From contig JAEZEH010000062.1 in NCBI GenBank assembly GCA_023417785.1, positions 114,276-178,275 of the forward strand: a DNA stretch of 64,000 nucleotides, in the 5' to 3' direction. This document shows, one piece after another, positions 8,270 through 16,251 of this stretch. The stretch's first letter is position 1. Each line of letters begins with the position of its first letter. A model generated the notes under the pieces. It saw nothing but the letters and a program-made list of their open reading frames with translations. It ran no database searches and was not told where the DNA came from. The DNA is from Bacteroidota bacterium (GTDB lineage: Bacteria; Bacteroidota; Bacteroidia; Cytophagales; Cyclobacteriaceae). Position numbers and translations under genes: made by a program.

Positions 8270-9406
8270 ATGAACAGAAGAAATTTCGTTCGACATGCAG
8301 CGTTGTCTGCTGCCGCTTTCACCGTTGGTACCCACGCATCATTTGCATCGACGTTCAAAGAGAATCCGCTCCCACGGTGGCGTGGATTTAATTTGCTTGA
8401 TTTCTTCTCACCCGATCCGCGTAATCCACGGCTTGCTACATCAGATGAAAACCTGAAGTGGATAAGTGATTGGGGCTTTGATTTTGTCCGCGTGCCGATG
8501 GCCTACCCGTATTACCTCGACATCGATCACAGCAAGAATATCACTGCGGATGATGTGTATAAGATCAATGAACGTGCAGTTGACAAAATTGATCGCCTCG
8601 TTACCACTGCTCATAAGTACAACCTGCATGTAAGCCTGAACCTTCATCGCGCTCCCGGCTACTGTATAAACGCTGGTTTCTACGAGCCGTTTAACCTGTG
8701 GAAGGATGACGCTGCACAACGCGCATTCTACTACCATTGGGCAATGTGGGCGAAACGCTATAGTGGGATATCTCCAAAAAAGATCAGCTTTGATCTGGTG
8801 AACGAACCCGCCATGCGCGAAGATATGAATGACCAGCATTCGAAGTCTACGACTGTGCCTGGTAACATTTACCGCAAGGTTGCCAAAGGTGCCCTCGATG
8901 CCATAAAACGTGAAAAAAAGGATGCTCTCGTTATTGCCGATGGAAACGATGTCGGTAATTCCGTTATCCACGAAATCAAGGATCTTCCCATCGCGCAAAG
9001 TTGCCGGGGATATTTCCCGCACGCCATTTCACATTACAAAGCCCCTTGGGCTAATAAGGATCCTGAAAACCTTCCCCGACCGTCATGGCCTGGAGAAATG
9101 AACGGAAAGCACTTCAACCGCGCATCCCTCGAATCATATTATCAACCCTGGATCGACCTGACAAAAGAAGGCGTTGGTGTGCATTGCGGGGAGTGCGGGT
9201 GCTGGAACAAAACACCTCACGACGTGTTCCTCGCATGGTTCGGGGATTTACTTGACGTTCTGAAGTCCAATAAGATTGGGTTCGCAATCTGGGAATTCGC
9301 TGGCGATTTTGGTGTGCTTAATTCCGGACGAACCGACATTGCGTATGAGGACTGGCATGGGTATAAACTCGACCGTAAATTTCTGGACTTGCTAATGAAG
9401 TCTTAG
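8270..9406 (+). CDS. Glycoside hydrolase family 5 (cellulase-like)
   Basis: A 378-residue exported glycosidase of the GH5 (beta/alpha)8-barrel type, likely cleaving beta-linked glucans or mannans. The N terminus MNRRNFVRHAALSAAAF has a twin-arginine-like motif before the hydrophobic stretch. Barrel landmarks are present: FDFVRVPMAYP, LHVSLNLHRAPGY, the acid/base Glu179 in DLVNEP, and the nucleophile Glu308 in VHCGECGCW. The C terminus gives IGFAIWEFAGDFGVL, typical of strand 8. No carbohydrate-binding module is attached. A second GH5 gene begins at 63426. It is monocistronic, with a terminator behind it. Confidence 0.92.
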   Translation: MNRRNFVRHAALSAAAFTVGTHASFASTFKENPLPRWRGFNLLDFFSPDPRNPRLATSDENLKWISDWGFDFVRVPMAYPYYLDIDHSKNITADDVYKINERAVDKIDRLVTTAHKYNLHVSLNLHRAPGYCINAGFYEPFNLWKDDAAQRAFYYHWAMWAKRYSGISPKKISFDLVNEPAMREDMNDQHSKSTTVPGNIYRKVAKGALDAIKREKKDALVIADGNDVGNSVIHEIKDLPIAQSCRGYFPHAISHYKAPWANKDPENLPRPSWPGEMNGKHFNRASLESYYQPWIDLTKEGVGVHCGECGCWNKTPHDVFLAWFGDLLDVLKSNKIGFAIWEFAGDFGVLNSGRTDIAYEDWHGYKLDRKFLDLLMKS

Positions 9407-9422
9407 TCAATTACCCTGGACT

Positions 9423-9457
9423 CGCCGGCGTACTCGTCGGCGTATTCTTTTTGTTTT
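9423..9457 (+). terminator. Terminator after GH5 gene
   Basis: Stem CGCCGGCG (9423-9430) and CGTCGGCG (9435-9442, one G-T pair), loop TACT, then a T-rich tract. Confidence 0.75.
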
Positions 9458-9540
9458 GATACTATTTATCTATTTTATCGGCGTTAACGGGCACCAGCAA
9501 GGTGAGGGCTCGTTCAGTCCTATTTTCTTCCAGGCAATTG

Positions 9541-9996
9541 ATGAAGCAACCCAACACGACCAAACGAATCCTTCTTGTAGACGATGACCTGGACGACCGG
9601 GAGCTGTTTGTAGAGGCGTTTTTGCTACTGGAGAATAGCGCCGGCGTGGATACATTGGAAGGTTCCGAATACCTGATAGAACATCTTGAGCGGTCTGATC
9701 CCTTGCCCCACTTCATCTTCCTGGATTTGAACATGCCCAGGAAAACCGGAAAGCAATGCCTCAAAGAGATCCGGCAAAGCCACCGGTTCAGGGAAATCAA
9801 GGTGGTTATTTACAGTACTTCCATTAACCCGAGAGACGTCGCGGAAACGTATCGGGATGGCGCCTACTGTTTCATTCAAAAGCCCAATTCTTTCGCTGAG
9901 CTAAAAAGGTTGCTACAAAAGGTGATAACTTCTGAGATTCCCAGTCATAGTCTCAATGAAGGATATATATTCTCCAGTGGCAAAAGTGAGCCATAA
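9541..9996 (+). CDS. Single-domain response regulator (Rcp1-like)
   Basis: A 151-residue receiver-only protein. Acidic residues Asp14-16 in LLVDDDLDD, phospho-acceptor Asp62 in FLDLNMPRKTG, Thr93 in VIYSTS and Lys114 in FIQKP are all present. The double-acidic start and the NMPRKTGKQCL stretch resemble Rcp1/phytochrome-associated regulators. Translation could begin at 9502, but ATG 9541 puts the receiver at the usual distance. No kinase is adjacent. It is followed by about 300 bases without a gene. Confidence 0.9.
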   Translation: MKQPNTTKRILLVDDDLDDRELFVEAFLLLENSAGVDTLEGSEYLIEHLERSDPLPHFIFLDLNMPRKTGKQCLKEIRQSHRFREIKVVIYSTSINPRDVAETYRDGAYCFIQKPNSFAELKRLLQKVITSEIPSHSLNEGYIFSSGKSEP

Positions 9997-10243
9997 TCCC
10001 GGTCAATACCAATCCGGCTTCCCGGTGTTTAAGTGTTAATCCCTTCGGGCTTCTGCATAAAACTCAATCATCTGGACTTAAATCAGTCTGCACTACGACC
10101 GCCGAGCCCGTCTTTTAATTTGATGATCGCATCAGGGCGACCAGTGTCGTGATTTCGCGGTCAGCGACTAAGCGGCAGACCAGGTACGCCTATAAGATCA
10201 ATTGTCCGCGTTACCGGTCCAACATTTCTTTTTTTCATCCCCC
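9997..10243. other. Intergenic region, no gene seen
   Basis: No ORF, repeat or RNA could be supported between the response regulator and the promoter at 10244. Confidence 0.5.
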
Positions 10244-10272
10244 TTTGGGTATCACTTTTCTCTATACTTTTG
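10244..10272 (+). promoter_or_regulatory. -33/-7 promoter TTTG-N17-TACTTTTG
   Basis: TTTG at 10244-10247 and TACTTTTG at 10265-10272, spaced 17 bases, matching the Bacteroidota vegetative promoter. It ends 21 bases before ATG 10294 and so argues against the alternative TTG start at 10270, which lies inside the element. Confidence 0.7.
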
Positions 10273-10293
10273 CATCCTGATAAAAATGTATCC

Positions 10294-10860
10294 ATGACCA
10301 TCGAGGAGAAAGTCGCCGCCGTTGAAGAGGTCATGAGTTCCCTTGATGCAGCTGTTCAGTCCTTCCAGATTTGGTCGGGTCTCGGGTGCAAAACCGGATG
10401 TGGGAAATGTTGTACCAAGGCGGATATTGAAGCCACCGTTCTGGAATTTCTTCCTCTGGCTAAATACCTTTATTCCACGGGCGAGGCCGAAACCTGGCTC
10501 GAGAAACTTTCCGGCAACTCCTCGGAATGGTGTGCATTACTCGATCAGGCTGCCCTGGCCGGTATGTGCACCAATTACAAGTACAGAGGCCTGATCTGCC
10601 GTTTATTCGGCTACTCTGCCCGCGTAAACAAATATAGCCAGAGAGAATTGGTCACTTGTCGGACGATCAAATCCGAACAGTCAGAAAAATACCTTTCAGC
10701 CAATAATTTGCTTGTCGACAATCCCGTTCCGGTGACGAGTCAGTATTATATGCAGCTACATGCAATTGACTTTGAAATGGCACGAGAATTTTTCCCGATC
10801 AATGAAGCGATTAAACGCGCTCTTCAGGTTATCTTGCAATACTATGCTTACCGGTCCTGA
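10294..10860 (+). CDS. YkgJ-family cysteine cluster protein
   Basis: A 188-residue protein of the CxxxCxxCC cluster family (UPF0153/YkgJ). The metal-binding cysteines are in GCKTGCGKCC near residue 35, with further Cys in MCTNYKYRGLICRLFGYS and VTCRTIKS; the family probably binds zinc or an iron-sulfur cluster, role unknown. ATG 10294 is chosen over the upstream TTG because the promoter overlaps that TTG. The 3' end overlaps the next gene by 17 bases, suggesting coupled translation. Confidence 0.88.
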   Translation: MTIEEKVAAVEEVMSSLDAAVQSFQIWSGLGCKTGCGKCCTKADIEATVLEFLPLAKYLYSTGEAETWLEKLSGNSSEWCALLDQAALAGMCTNYKYRGLICRLFGYSARVNKYSQRELVTCRTIKSEQSEKYLSANNLLVDNPVPVTSQYYMQLHAIDFEMAREFFPINEAIKRALQVILQYYAYRS

Positions 10861-11416
10861 CATATTGAAATGGGCTTGCGCGATTGGTTTTGTGGCCGTC
10901 ACGAGTTTTTCATTATCAGCTCAGGACCCTGACACGGTTAGAACCGGGTTGATGCCTACGTACTGGACTAAGCAACGAATTGTGCCTAAAGTCGGTGGAA
11001 GCCTCCAGGAACGGGCATTACTTGAAGTCGGTGTTCAATGGCACAATATCTACAGGCATCCGCTGAGTCTGGCTTCTAAAGGCCCCTATGCCACCATAGA
11101 CCTCCTTCTTGATGACCGGAATTTCCTTATTGGACCTAAATTAGGGTACGAATTTACCGCAGGCGTTTTTGGTCTGGCCTTCGATGTTACGTATTTCTAT
11201 GATAAAGATTACGACCACGAGGGCAATGACCGCCGCGCATTTGTCGCTACTCCAAAAGGCGGGTTAACACTACTTGGATTTCTGGATTTCTTTTATGGCT
11301 ATCAGATTCCGCTTTCAGAACAACGGATCACAAGCCTCAGCCGGCATCGCTTTTCAGTTGTTTTCAACCTGAATAAGGATTACTTCAATATCAAAAAAGC
11401 TCAACGAAAACCCTGA
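10844..11416 (+). CDS. Exported beta-rich hypothetical protein
   Basis: A 190-residue protein with an N-terminal hydrophobic signal (ILKWACAIGFVAVTSFSLSAQ). The mature part is rich in aromatic beta-strand-like stretches (LGYEFTAGVFGLAFDVTYFYD, LLGFLDFFYGYQIPL) and ends FSVVFNLN, which resembles a small outer-membrane barrel. It was not assigned to a family. ATG 10844 overlaps the YkgJ gene by 17 bases and gives the natural signal peptide; the frame is open further upstream but that part is inside the preceding gene. Confidence 0.65.
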   Translation: MLTGPDILKWACAIGFVAVTSFSLSAQDPDTVRTGLMPTYWTKQRIVPKVGGSLQERALLEVGVQWHNIYRHPLSLASKGPYATIDLLLDDRNFLIGPKLGYEFTAGVFGLAFDVTYFYDKDYDHEGNDRRAFVATPKGGLTLLGFLDFFYGYQIPLSEQRITSLSRHRFSVVFNLNKDYFNIKKAQRKP

Positions 11417-11588
11417 CCAAACCAGCTTTCTCAGCAGCTGGGAATACTGAAAGTAGCTGAAAGGCCGGGGCTGGCTCTTCGGACAAGGAAATTGGAAAAC
11501 TGCGATTAACCAGCGTGAAAAGGATGAAGAGGGCAACCAGGATGCCGAGTGTAAGTGTGATGGTTCGTATTGGTATAGCCTTTCTCAC
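11391..11588 (-). CDS. Possible small membrane protein (65 aa)
   Basis: A GTG-started frame encoding 65 residues with one strong hydrophobic segment (ITLTLGILVALFILFTLV) after a basic N terminus. It overlaps the 3' end of the plus-strand gene by 26 bases. No promoter element or family was recognised. It is the only candidate in the 393-base gap between 11416 and 11810. Confidence 0.35.
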   Translation of the reverse strand: MRKAIPIRTITLTLGILVALFILFTLVNRSFPISLSEEPAPAFQLLSVFPAAEKAGLVRVFVELF

Positions 11589-11809
11589 GATGCCTGTTGT
11601 TACTAAGGGCGTGCCACTTCAAAAAAGCGCCAAATTGCCTCCCCTATGCAATGTTTTCCGGAAACGCATGTTCACATTCGAACAGATTCTGGCCTGATTG
11701 TGAACATTTTGGCGGCTTTGTTACGTTGGTATGAAACCCCCGGAACGCTTCGGGATCCACTTTTTTGAAAATGGTTACTTTGCGTATGGACTCTGTAATG
11801 GAAAGGTTA

Positions 11810-12373
11810 ATGCATAAATTTACATTGAACGTGTTTCTGTTGGCACTCGGCATTTCAGCCTGGGCCCAAACGCCAAAAACTTCTCCCGCCAACAACATTC
11901 AATGGCTGACCTTCGAAGAAGCTGTTGAAAGATCAAAAACTGAGAAGAGGAAGATTCTTATAGATGTGTATACCGATTGGTGCGGATACTGTAAAGTGAT
12001 GGACAACAACACCTTTACCGATGCACGTATCGCAGCGTTGCTGAATGAAAAATTTTACGCCGTAAAGCTCAATGCCGAACAGAAGGAACCGATTTCTTTT
12101 CGCGGAACGACCTTCAAGCACGTTCCATCCGGAAGAGGCGGGTACCACGAACTTGCCGCCTCGTTGCTTCAAAACCAGCTGAGCTATCCCAATTTTGTGT
12201 TTCTAACTGATGATTTCAAGATTATTCCGGTAATTCCGGAGAAGCCATCACTGCCGGGCTATCGAAAACCCGAGGAATTCCATTTTTATCTCAAGTATGT
12301 TGCAGATGAACTCTTCCTGGAAATGGCAGTAACGGATTACCAAAAGATATACCGTTCCCCCTACAAACTTTGA
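11810..12373 (+). CDS. Exported thioredoxin-like protein (DUF255/thioredoxin_7 type)
   Basis: A 187-residue periplasmic thioredoxin-fold protein. The signal peptide MHKFTLNVFLLALGISAWAQ begins at ATG 11810; upstream in-frame ATGs are less likely because TTACTTTGC, close to the -7 consensus, lies at 11776-11784. The redox motif is WCGYC (Cys58, Cys61) in DVYTDWCGYCKVMD, followed by NNTFTDARIAALLNEKF as in the highly conserved thioredoxin_7 group. It probably reduces or isomerises disulfides of exported proteins. It is followed by a short hairpin and T run at 12401. Confidence 0.85.
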   Translation: MHKFTLNVFLLALGISAWAQTPKTSPANNIQWLTFEEAVERSKTEKRKILIDVYTDWCGYCKVMDNNTFTDARIAALLNEKFYAVKLNAEQKEPISFRGTTFKHVPSGRGGYHELAASLLQNQLSYPNFVFLTDDFKIIPVIPEKPSLPGYRKPEEFHFYLKYVADELFLEMAVTDYQKIYRSPYKL

Positions 12374-12400
12374 GAATCAACACATGCCCGAAAGACAATT

Positions 12401-12419
12401 CCGGGCTGCCCGGGTTTTT
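12401..12419 (+). terminator. Short terminator between convergent genes
   Basis: Stem CCGGG/CCCGG with loop CTG (12401-12413) and five T. It overlaps the stop codon of the 42-aa gene on the other strand. Confidence 0.5.
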
Positions 12420-12546
12420 AATGATCTTCCTGGTCTTTTTTAGCCTTCAGAAAGTCGAGATATCCTAACGCGCTGACGAAACCGATCAGGGCCGCCACAA
12501 TGATGATGAAGGTGTTTGCTCCGTCGCCTATGTATTGCTCAAACAT
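12418..12546 (-). CDS. 42-residue single-pass membrane protein
   Basis: A very small gene reading MFEQYIGDGANTFIIIVAAL, then a glycine-containing membrane helix and the charged tail FLKAKKDQEDH. One transmembrane segment spans about residues 12-31. The composition (short periplasmic or cytoplasmic head, helix, Lys/Asp-rich tail) is like other small Bacteroidota membrane proteins, but no family is recognised. TAGATTTA (12566-12573, minus strand) differs from the -7 consensus by one base and lies 19 bases upstream of the ATG. It converges with the thioredoxin-like gene. Confidence 0.6.
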   Translation of the reverse strand: MFEQYIGDGANTFIIIVAALIGFVSALGYLDFLKAKKDQEDH

Positions 12547-12573
12547 GGTTTTAGAATTTTCAACGTAAATCTA

Positions 12574-12581
12574 TAGGTTTG
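12574..12581 (+). promoter_or_regulatory. -7 element TAGGTTTG for pepE
   Basis: Perfect TAnnTTTG match about 50 bases before the pepE ATG. It abuts the divergent near-consensus element of the 42-aa gene (12566-12573), so the two promoters are back to back. Confidence 0.55.
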
Positions 12582-12631
12582 CGACGGAATTGGAAAATGA
12601 ATTTGGTTAAAAACAGCGCATCAACCTGAAA

Positions 12632-13354
12632 ATGCAAAAGCTACTTCTGCTGAGTAACTCCACTATGCCGGGTACGGCTTTTTTCACCTGGCCGCGGCCG
12701 CATGTCAAACGCTTCCTCGGCGAAAAACCGAGAAATCTGGTTTTTATCCCGTATGCCGCTGTTTCCTTTGACTTTGATGAATACGAAGATATTGTAAGAA
12801 AGGTGTTCAACGAAATGAACTACTCCATATTCAGTATCCATCGGCTCTCAAGCAAGGTAAAGGCAATCGAAGAGGCCGAAGGAATTGTGGTAGGTGGCGG
12901 CAACTCCTTCGCTTTACTGAGCCGGCTGCACGATGCCGGTTTGTTCGAGTTGATTCAGGACACTGCCGAGGCGGGAACGCCCTATATCGGATGGAGCGCC
13001 GGGGCCAATCTGGCATGCCCTACAATCATGACAACCAACGATATGCCTATCGTTCAGCCTCCGGGGCTTGACGCCTTCAATCTGATACCGTTTCAGATCA
13101 ATCCCCACTATCACGAACTCCGTTTCGAAAACCAGGGCGGCGAAACACGAAAAGAACGACTAAATGAATTCCTCGTGCTAAACCCCGATAAGTCGGTGAT
13201 CGGCCTGCCTGAGGGAATGCTCCTGCATTATGAAAATCAATCACTCGCATTGATGGGAGAAGGCACCGCGAAACTCTATCAGGCCGGTAAGGCAGCCGTT
13301 GAAGTGAAAGCCGGGGCTGACATCAATCACCTGATCGCAAAAAAAGACAAGTGA
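12632..13354 (+). CDS. pepE: Dipeptidase E (peptidase S51, alpha-aspartyl dipeptidase)
   Basis: Cytoplasmic serine peptidase that hydrolyses dipeptides with N-terminal aspartate. The 240-residue length is close to the enterobacterial enzyme. The catalytic residues align at a constant offset of two: Ser122 in the nucleophile elbow GWSAGAN, Asp137 in TTNDMPI and His159 in NPHYHE. The glycine-rich strand GIVVGGGNSFALL is also present. The stop codon directly abuts the stop of the convergent TPR gene, with no intervening base. Confidence 0.93.
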   Translation: MQKLLLLSNSTMPGTAFFTWPRPHVKRFLGEKPRNLVFIPYAAVSFDFDEYEDIVRKVFNEMNYSIFSIHRLSSKVKAIEEAEGIVVGGGNSFALLSRLHDAGLFELIQDTAEAGTPYIGWSAGANLACPTIMTTNDMPIVQPPGLDAFNLIPFQINPHYHELRFENQGGETRKERLNEFLVLNPDKSVIGLPEGMLLHYENQSLALMGEGTAKLYQAGKAAVEVKAGADINHLIAKKDK

Positions 13355-14515
13355 TCATACCGCCCTGCGGTGTATGATCTTTTTCCGGCTAAGGAAAACA
13401 TAGTTGAGGATCCCCAGCGTGAACATAATGCCCAGTACGGCGGCAATGATTACCAGGCGCGTGTTGCGAAGTTCGAGTGTCTTGATCGCGTCCTCCTGCT
13501 TCAATACTTCATACTTTCGTTCGATATCTTCGAAAGATAAACGCAATTCCATCTGGGCGATTTTTCGCGTGCTCTCTTCACCAAACACGAGTTCCCGGGC
13601 TTCATCATATCTGAGCCGCGTTTCAAAGGCTTCTTTCCACCGATTCTGATTCGCCTGATTTTCGGCCCGGGCCTTGTATATGCCGGGAAGGAATGAGTAT
13701 GCCTGATTCGTCTGGCAAAGACGCAACGCTTCATCAAGATACATCGTCGCATCCTTTGTTTTTTTCAACCGTGTATAGGTAACACCAAGATTTGTCAGTG
13801 CATTGAGTAAACCGGTTTGATTGTTCTGATGTTGCTCAATCTGCAGCGCCTTGTTGTAGTATTCCAACGCCTCTGCGTATTGGTTTCGTTTAAAATAGAG
13901 GTTACCGATGTTGGTGAGCGGATCGGCAAACCGTCCCCCCTTCTCTTCACTTAGATTGAACGCCTGTGTATAATACTCAAGGGCTTTCTCATACATCTGC
14001 ATTTCACTGTGAAGGTTACCAAGGTTGTTCAGCGATCCGATGATCTTCTCCGTATCGTTAATCTCAACAAAAACCTTGTACGATTCTTCCATATATTTCA
14101 TGGATTGATCATAATCTTTTTTGATGGAATACACATTGGCGATGTTATTCTTGGTCCCTGAAATCCCTTCACGATTGCCCAGGGTTTCATAGATGCGAAG
14201 CGCGTGGATATAGTATTCCAGGGCTTTATCCATTGCACCTTGCGTGCGGTAGGCAACACCGAGGTTGTTGTACGCGGCGGCGAGACCTTTCTGATCGCCG
14301 ACCTCGGTTGCGTAGTTCAGTGCTTCACGGGCGTACCCTACCGCTTTCACGGGATCACCATTGAATTCAGTCCGGAATAATTCATTGAGCGCTTTCACGC
14401 GATGTTCATTTCTGGCCGTGTCCAGCACCGATTGAATGCTGTCACCGCGCTGCGCCGTGAGCGCCACCGGAATCAGGGTCAGCAATATCGCTGAGAAACG
14501 TAAGAGTGGGGTCAT
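13355..14515 (-). CDS. Exported TPR protein with C-terminal membrane anchor
   Basis: A 386-residue protein: signal peptide MTPLLRFSAILLTLIPVALTAQ, then about six tetratricopeptide repeats (for example YNNLGVAYRTQGAMDKALEYY, LTNIGNLYFKRNQYAEALEYY), a coiled coil (LRLSFEDIERKYEVLKQED) and one transmembrane helix near residues 355-376, ending after only a short basic tail. This is the sensor half common in Bacteroidota signalling proteins, which usually continue into a histidine kinase, HTH or LytTR domain; here no output domain follows. It may act through protein contacts, or be a shortened sensor. Its 3' end abuts pepE. Confidence 0.85.
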   Translation of the reverse strand: MTPLLRFSAILLTLIPVALTAQRGDSIQSVLDTARNEHRVKALNELFRTEFNGDPVKAVGYAREALNYATEVGDQKGLAAAYNNLGVAYRTQGAMDKALEYYIHALRIYETLGNREGISGTKNNIANVYSIKKDYDQSMKYMEESYKVFVEINDTEKIIGSLNNLGNLHSEMQMYEKALEYYTQAFNLSEEKGGRFADPLTNIGNLYFKRNQYAEALEYYNKALQIEQHQNNQTGLLNALTNLGVTYTRLKKTKDATMYLDEALRLCQTNQAYSFLPGIYKARAENQANQNRWKEAFETRLRYDEARELVFGEESTRKIAQMELRLSFEDIERKYEVLKQEDAIKTLELRNTRLVIIAAVLGIMFTLGILNYVFLSRKKIIHRRAV

Positions 14516-14628
14516 AAGCGATTGGTTTGCGAACTAAAATTACAATAATTCAGCTTGAATCAACGGATTGCCATTTGCGTAATATTGTAAACGAAGCCCC
14601 GCCGTTTCAGTATTTTACAGTAAAAAAT

Positions 14629-15120
14629 ATGATCCGTGTCCTTTCCCTAAGTATCCTCGGTCTTTTTCTTACCCATCAGATATCCGCCCAAACCCACGAC
14701 GAGGCCGAAATCCGCAAAGTGATTGAACAGATTTTTACTGGAATGGAGAAGAGCGACAGCGCGATGGTGAGAAACGCGTTTACAAAAGAAATTACTATGG
14801 CTACCGTTGCGAAAAACAAAAACAACGAACCTGCTCTTCACCGCGAATCATCATTAGATGGATTCCTTACAGCAGTTGCATCCCCGAAGCAGCAGCCCTG
14901 GCATGAAGAATTCTGGAATCTTAACATCAGAATTGATGGCGATTTAGCCTCCGCATGGTGTGATTATGCATTCTATCTTGGCAAGACTTTCAGCCATTGC
15001 GGCGTCGACGCGTTCCAGCTTTTCAGGACCCCCGATGGCTGGAAAATATTTCATCTTGCCGACACACGCCGGAAAGAACCCTGCGACATTCCCGCGGACA
15101 TTAAAGCGAAATACCAATAG
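14629..15120 (+). CDS. Exported NTF2-like (SnoaL/DUF4440-type) protein
   Basis: A 163-residue exported protein of the NTF2-like superfamily. It has the signal peptide MIRVLSLSILGLFLTHQISAQ and then the typical pattern EAEIRKVIEQIFTGMEKSDS for helix 1, a central strand DLASAWCDYAFYLG and FQLFRTPDGWKIFHLADTR at the end. Such proteins bind small ligands or serve as subunits; the role here is unknown. ATG 14629 is preferred to the open frame starting at 14527 because it gives the clean signal peptide. It is divergent from the TPR gene. Confidence 0.8.
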   Translation: MIRVLSLSILGLFLTHQISAQTHDEAEIRKVIEQIFTGMEKSDSAMVRNAFTKEITMATVAKNKNNEPALHRESSLDGFLTAVASPKQQPWHEEFWNLNIRIDGDLASAWCDYAFYLGKTFSHCGVDAFQLFRTPDGWKIFHLADTRRKEPCDIPADIKAKYQ

Positions 15121-15225
15121 GGCATATCATAGAAGTGCAACCCCCTTATCAGATCGGAAGCAAGCTGAATTGAGGGGGTAAAACTTCGGTATTACTTTTT
15201 AACGGGTAATGCGGGGATATCGCCA

Positions 15226-16239
15226 ATGGCATTACTGGAATTTACCGACAATGGAATATGCTGCCCGCGGGCCGAAGTTTATCTCGACCCCTGGAAACCC
15301 GTTCCGCGTGCGCTGATTACTCACGGGCATTCCGATCACGCCCGCTGGGGAAGTGAGGCATACCTTTGCACCGAGGCGGCGGCACCCGTCATCCGGCATC
15401 GCCTGCAACTTGTCGATAATCTTCAAACAATCCGATTCGGGGATACGCTCAACATCAATGGGGTGAATTTCTCTTTTCATCCAGCAGGGCACATTCCGGG
15501 CTCGGCGCAAATCCGCGTTGAGTACCAGGGGGAAGTATGGGTTTTCTCCGGCGACTACAAACTCGAGCACGACAACCTTGCCGAACCTTTTGAGCCGGTG
15601 AAATGCCATGCATTCATAACTGAATCAACGTTCGGGTTACCCGTTTACCAGTGGAAAAAACAAAGCGACGTTTTCGATGAGATCAATTCCTGGTGGAGAA
15701 AAAATCAATCTGATGGGAAAGTCTCGATAATCGCGGGATATACGCTGGGTAAAAGCCAGCGCATCCTGCGGAATGTTGATCACACGATTGGGAAGATCTT
15801 TGTCCATGGTGCTGTAGATACCATAAACCAGGTATTGATCAGTCAGGGTATTGAACTTCCTGAAACCTTCCGCGTAACCCCCGAGACCACGCGAAAAGAT
15901 TACGAAGGTGCTCTGGTGATTTGCCCGCCTTCGGCAACTGGCTCCCCATGGATGAATCGATTTACACCGTATTCTGTCGGAATCGCTTCGGGCTGGATGA
16001 AACTTCGCGGGCCGCGCCGGCGAAGGGGAGCTGACCGCGGCTTTGTGCTTTCCGATCACGCAGACTGGAATGATCTTAATACGGCCGTTAAAGCTACCGG
16101 TGCCCAAACCGTTTTTGTTACCCATGGGTATACTGAAATCTTCGCACAGTGGCTTTCTGAAAACGGGTTCGAAGCAAAAGAAGTAAAAACCCAATACGAG
16201 GGCGAGCTCGGAGAGATAATCGAAAGTACCACGGAGTGA
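15226..16239 (+). CDS. DNA-ligase-associated exonuclease (MBL / beta-CASP fold)
   Basis: A 337-residue metallo-beta-lactamase nuclease of the ligase-associated exonuclease group. Metal ligands are in THGHSDHARWG near residue 30, with PAGHIPGSAQI and VFSGDYK behind, and the beta-CASP-like end FVLSDHADW and VFVTHGYTEIFAQWL. It is expected to trim DNA ends before ligation. It lies 12 bases upstream of the ATP-dependent ligase and is surely co-transcribed with it. TACTTTTT at 15193-15200 is a near-consensus -7 element. The helicase and phosphoesterase that often complete this cluster are absent. Confidence 0.9.
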   Translation: MALLEFTDNGICCPRAEVYLDPWKPVPRALITHGHSDHARWGSEAYLCTEAAAPVIRHRLQLVDNLQTIRFGDTLNINGVNFSFHPAGHIPGSAQIRVEYQGEVWVFSGDYKLEHDNLAEPFEPVKCHAFITESTFGLPVYQWKKQSDVFDEINSWWRKNQSDGKVSIIAGYTLGKSQRILRNVDHTIGKIFVHGAVDTINQVLISQGIELPETFRVTPETTRKDYEGALVICPPSATGSPWMNRFTPYSVGIASGWMKLRGPRRRRGADRGFVLSDHADWNDLNTAVKATGAQTVFVTHGYTEIFAQWLSENGFEAKEVKTQYEGELGEIIESTTE

Positions 16240-16251
16240 TCCTTAAAAACG

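Noticed and set aside
10270..10293. Upstream TTG start for the YkgJ-family gene
   Set aside because: The TTG lies inside the -7 promoter element, so it cannot be in the transcript.
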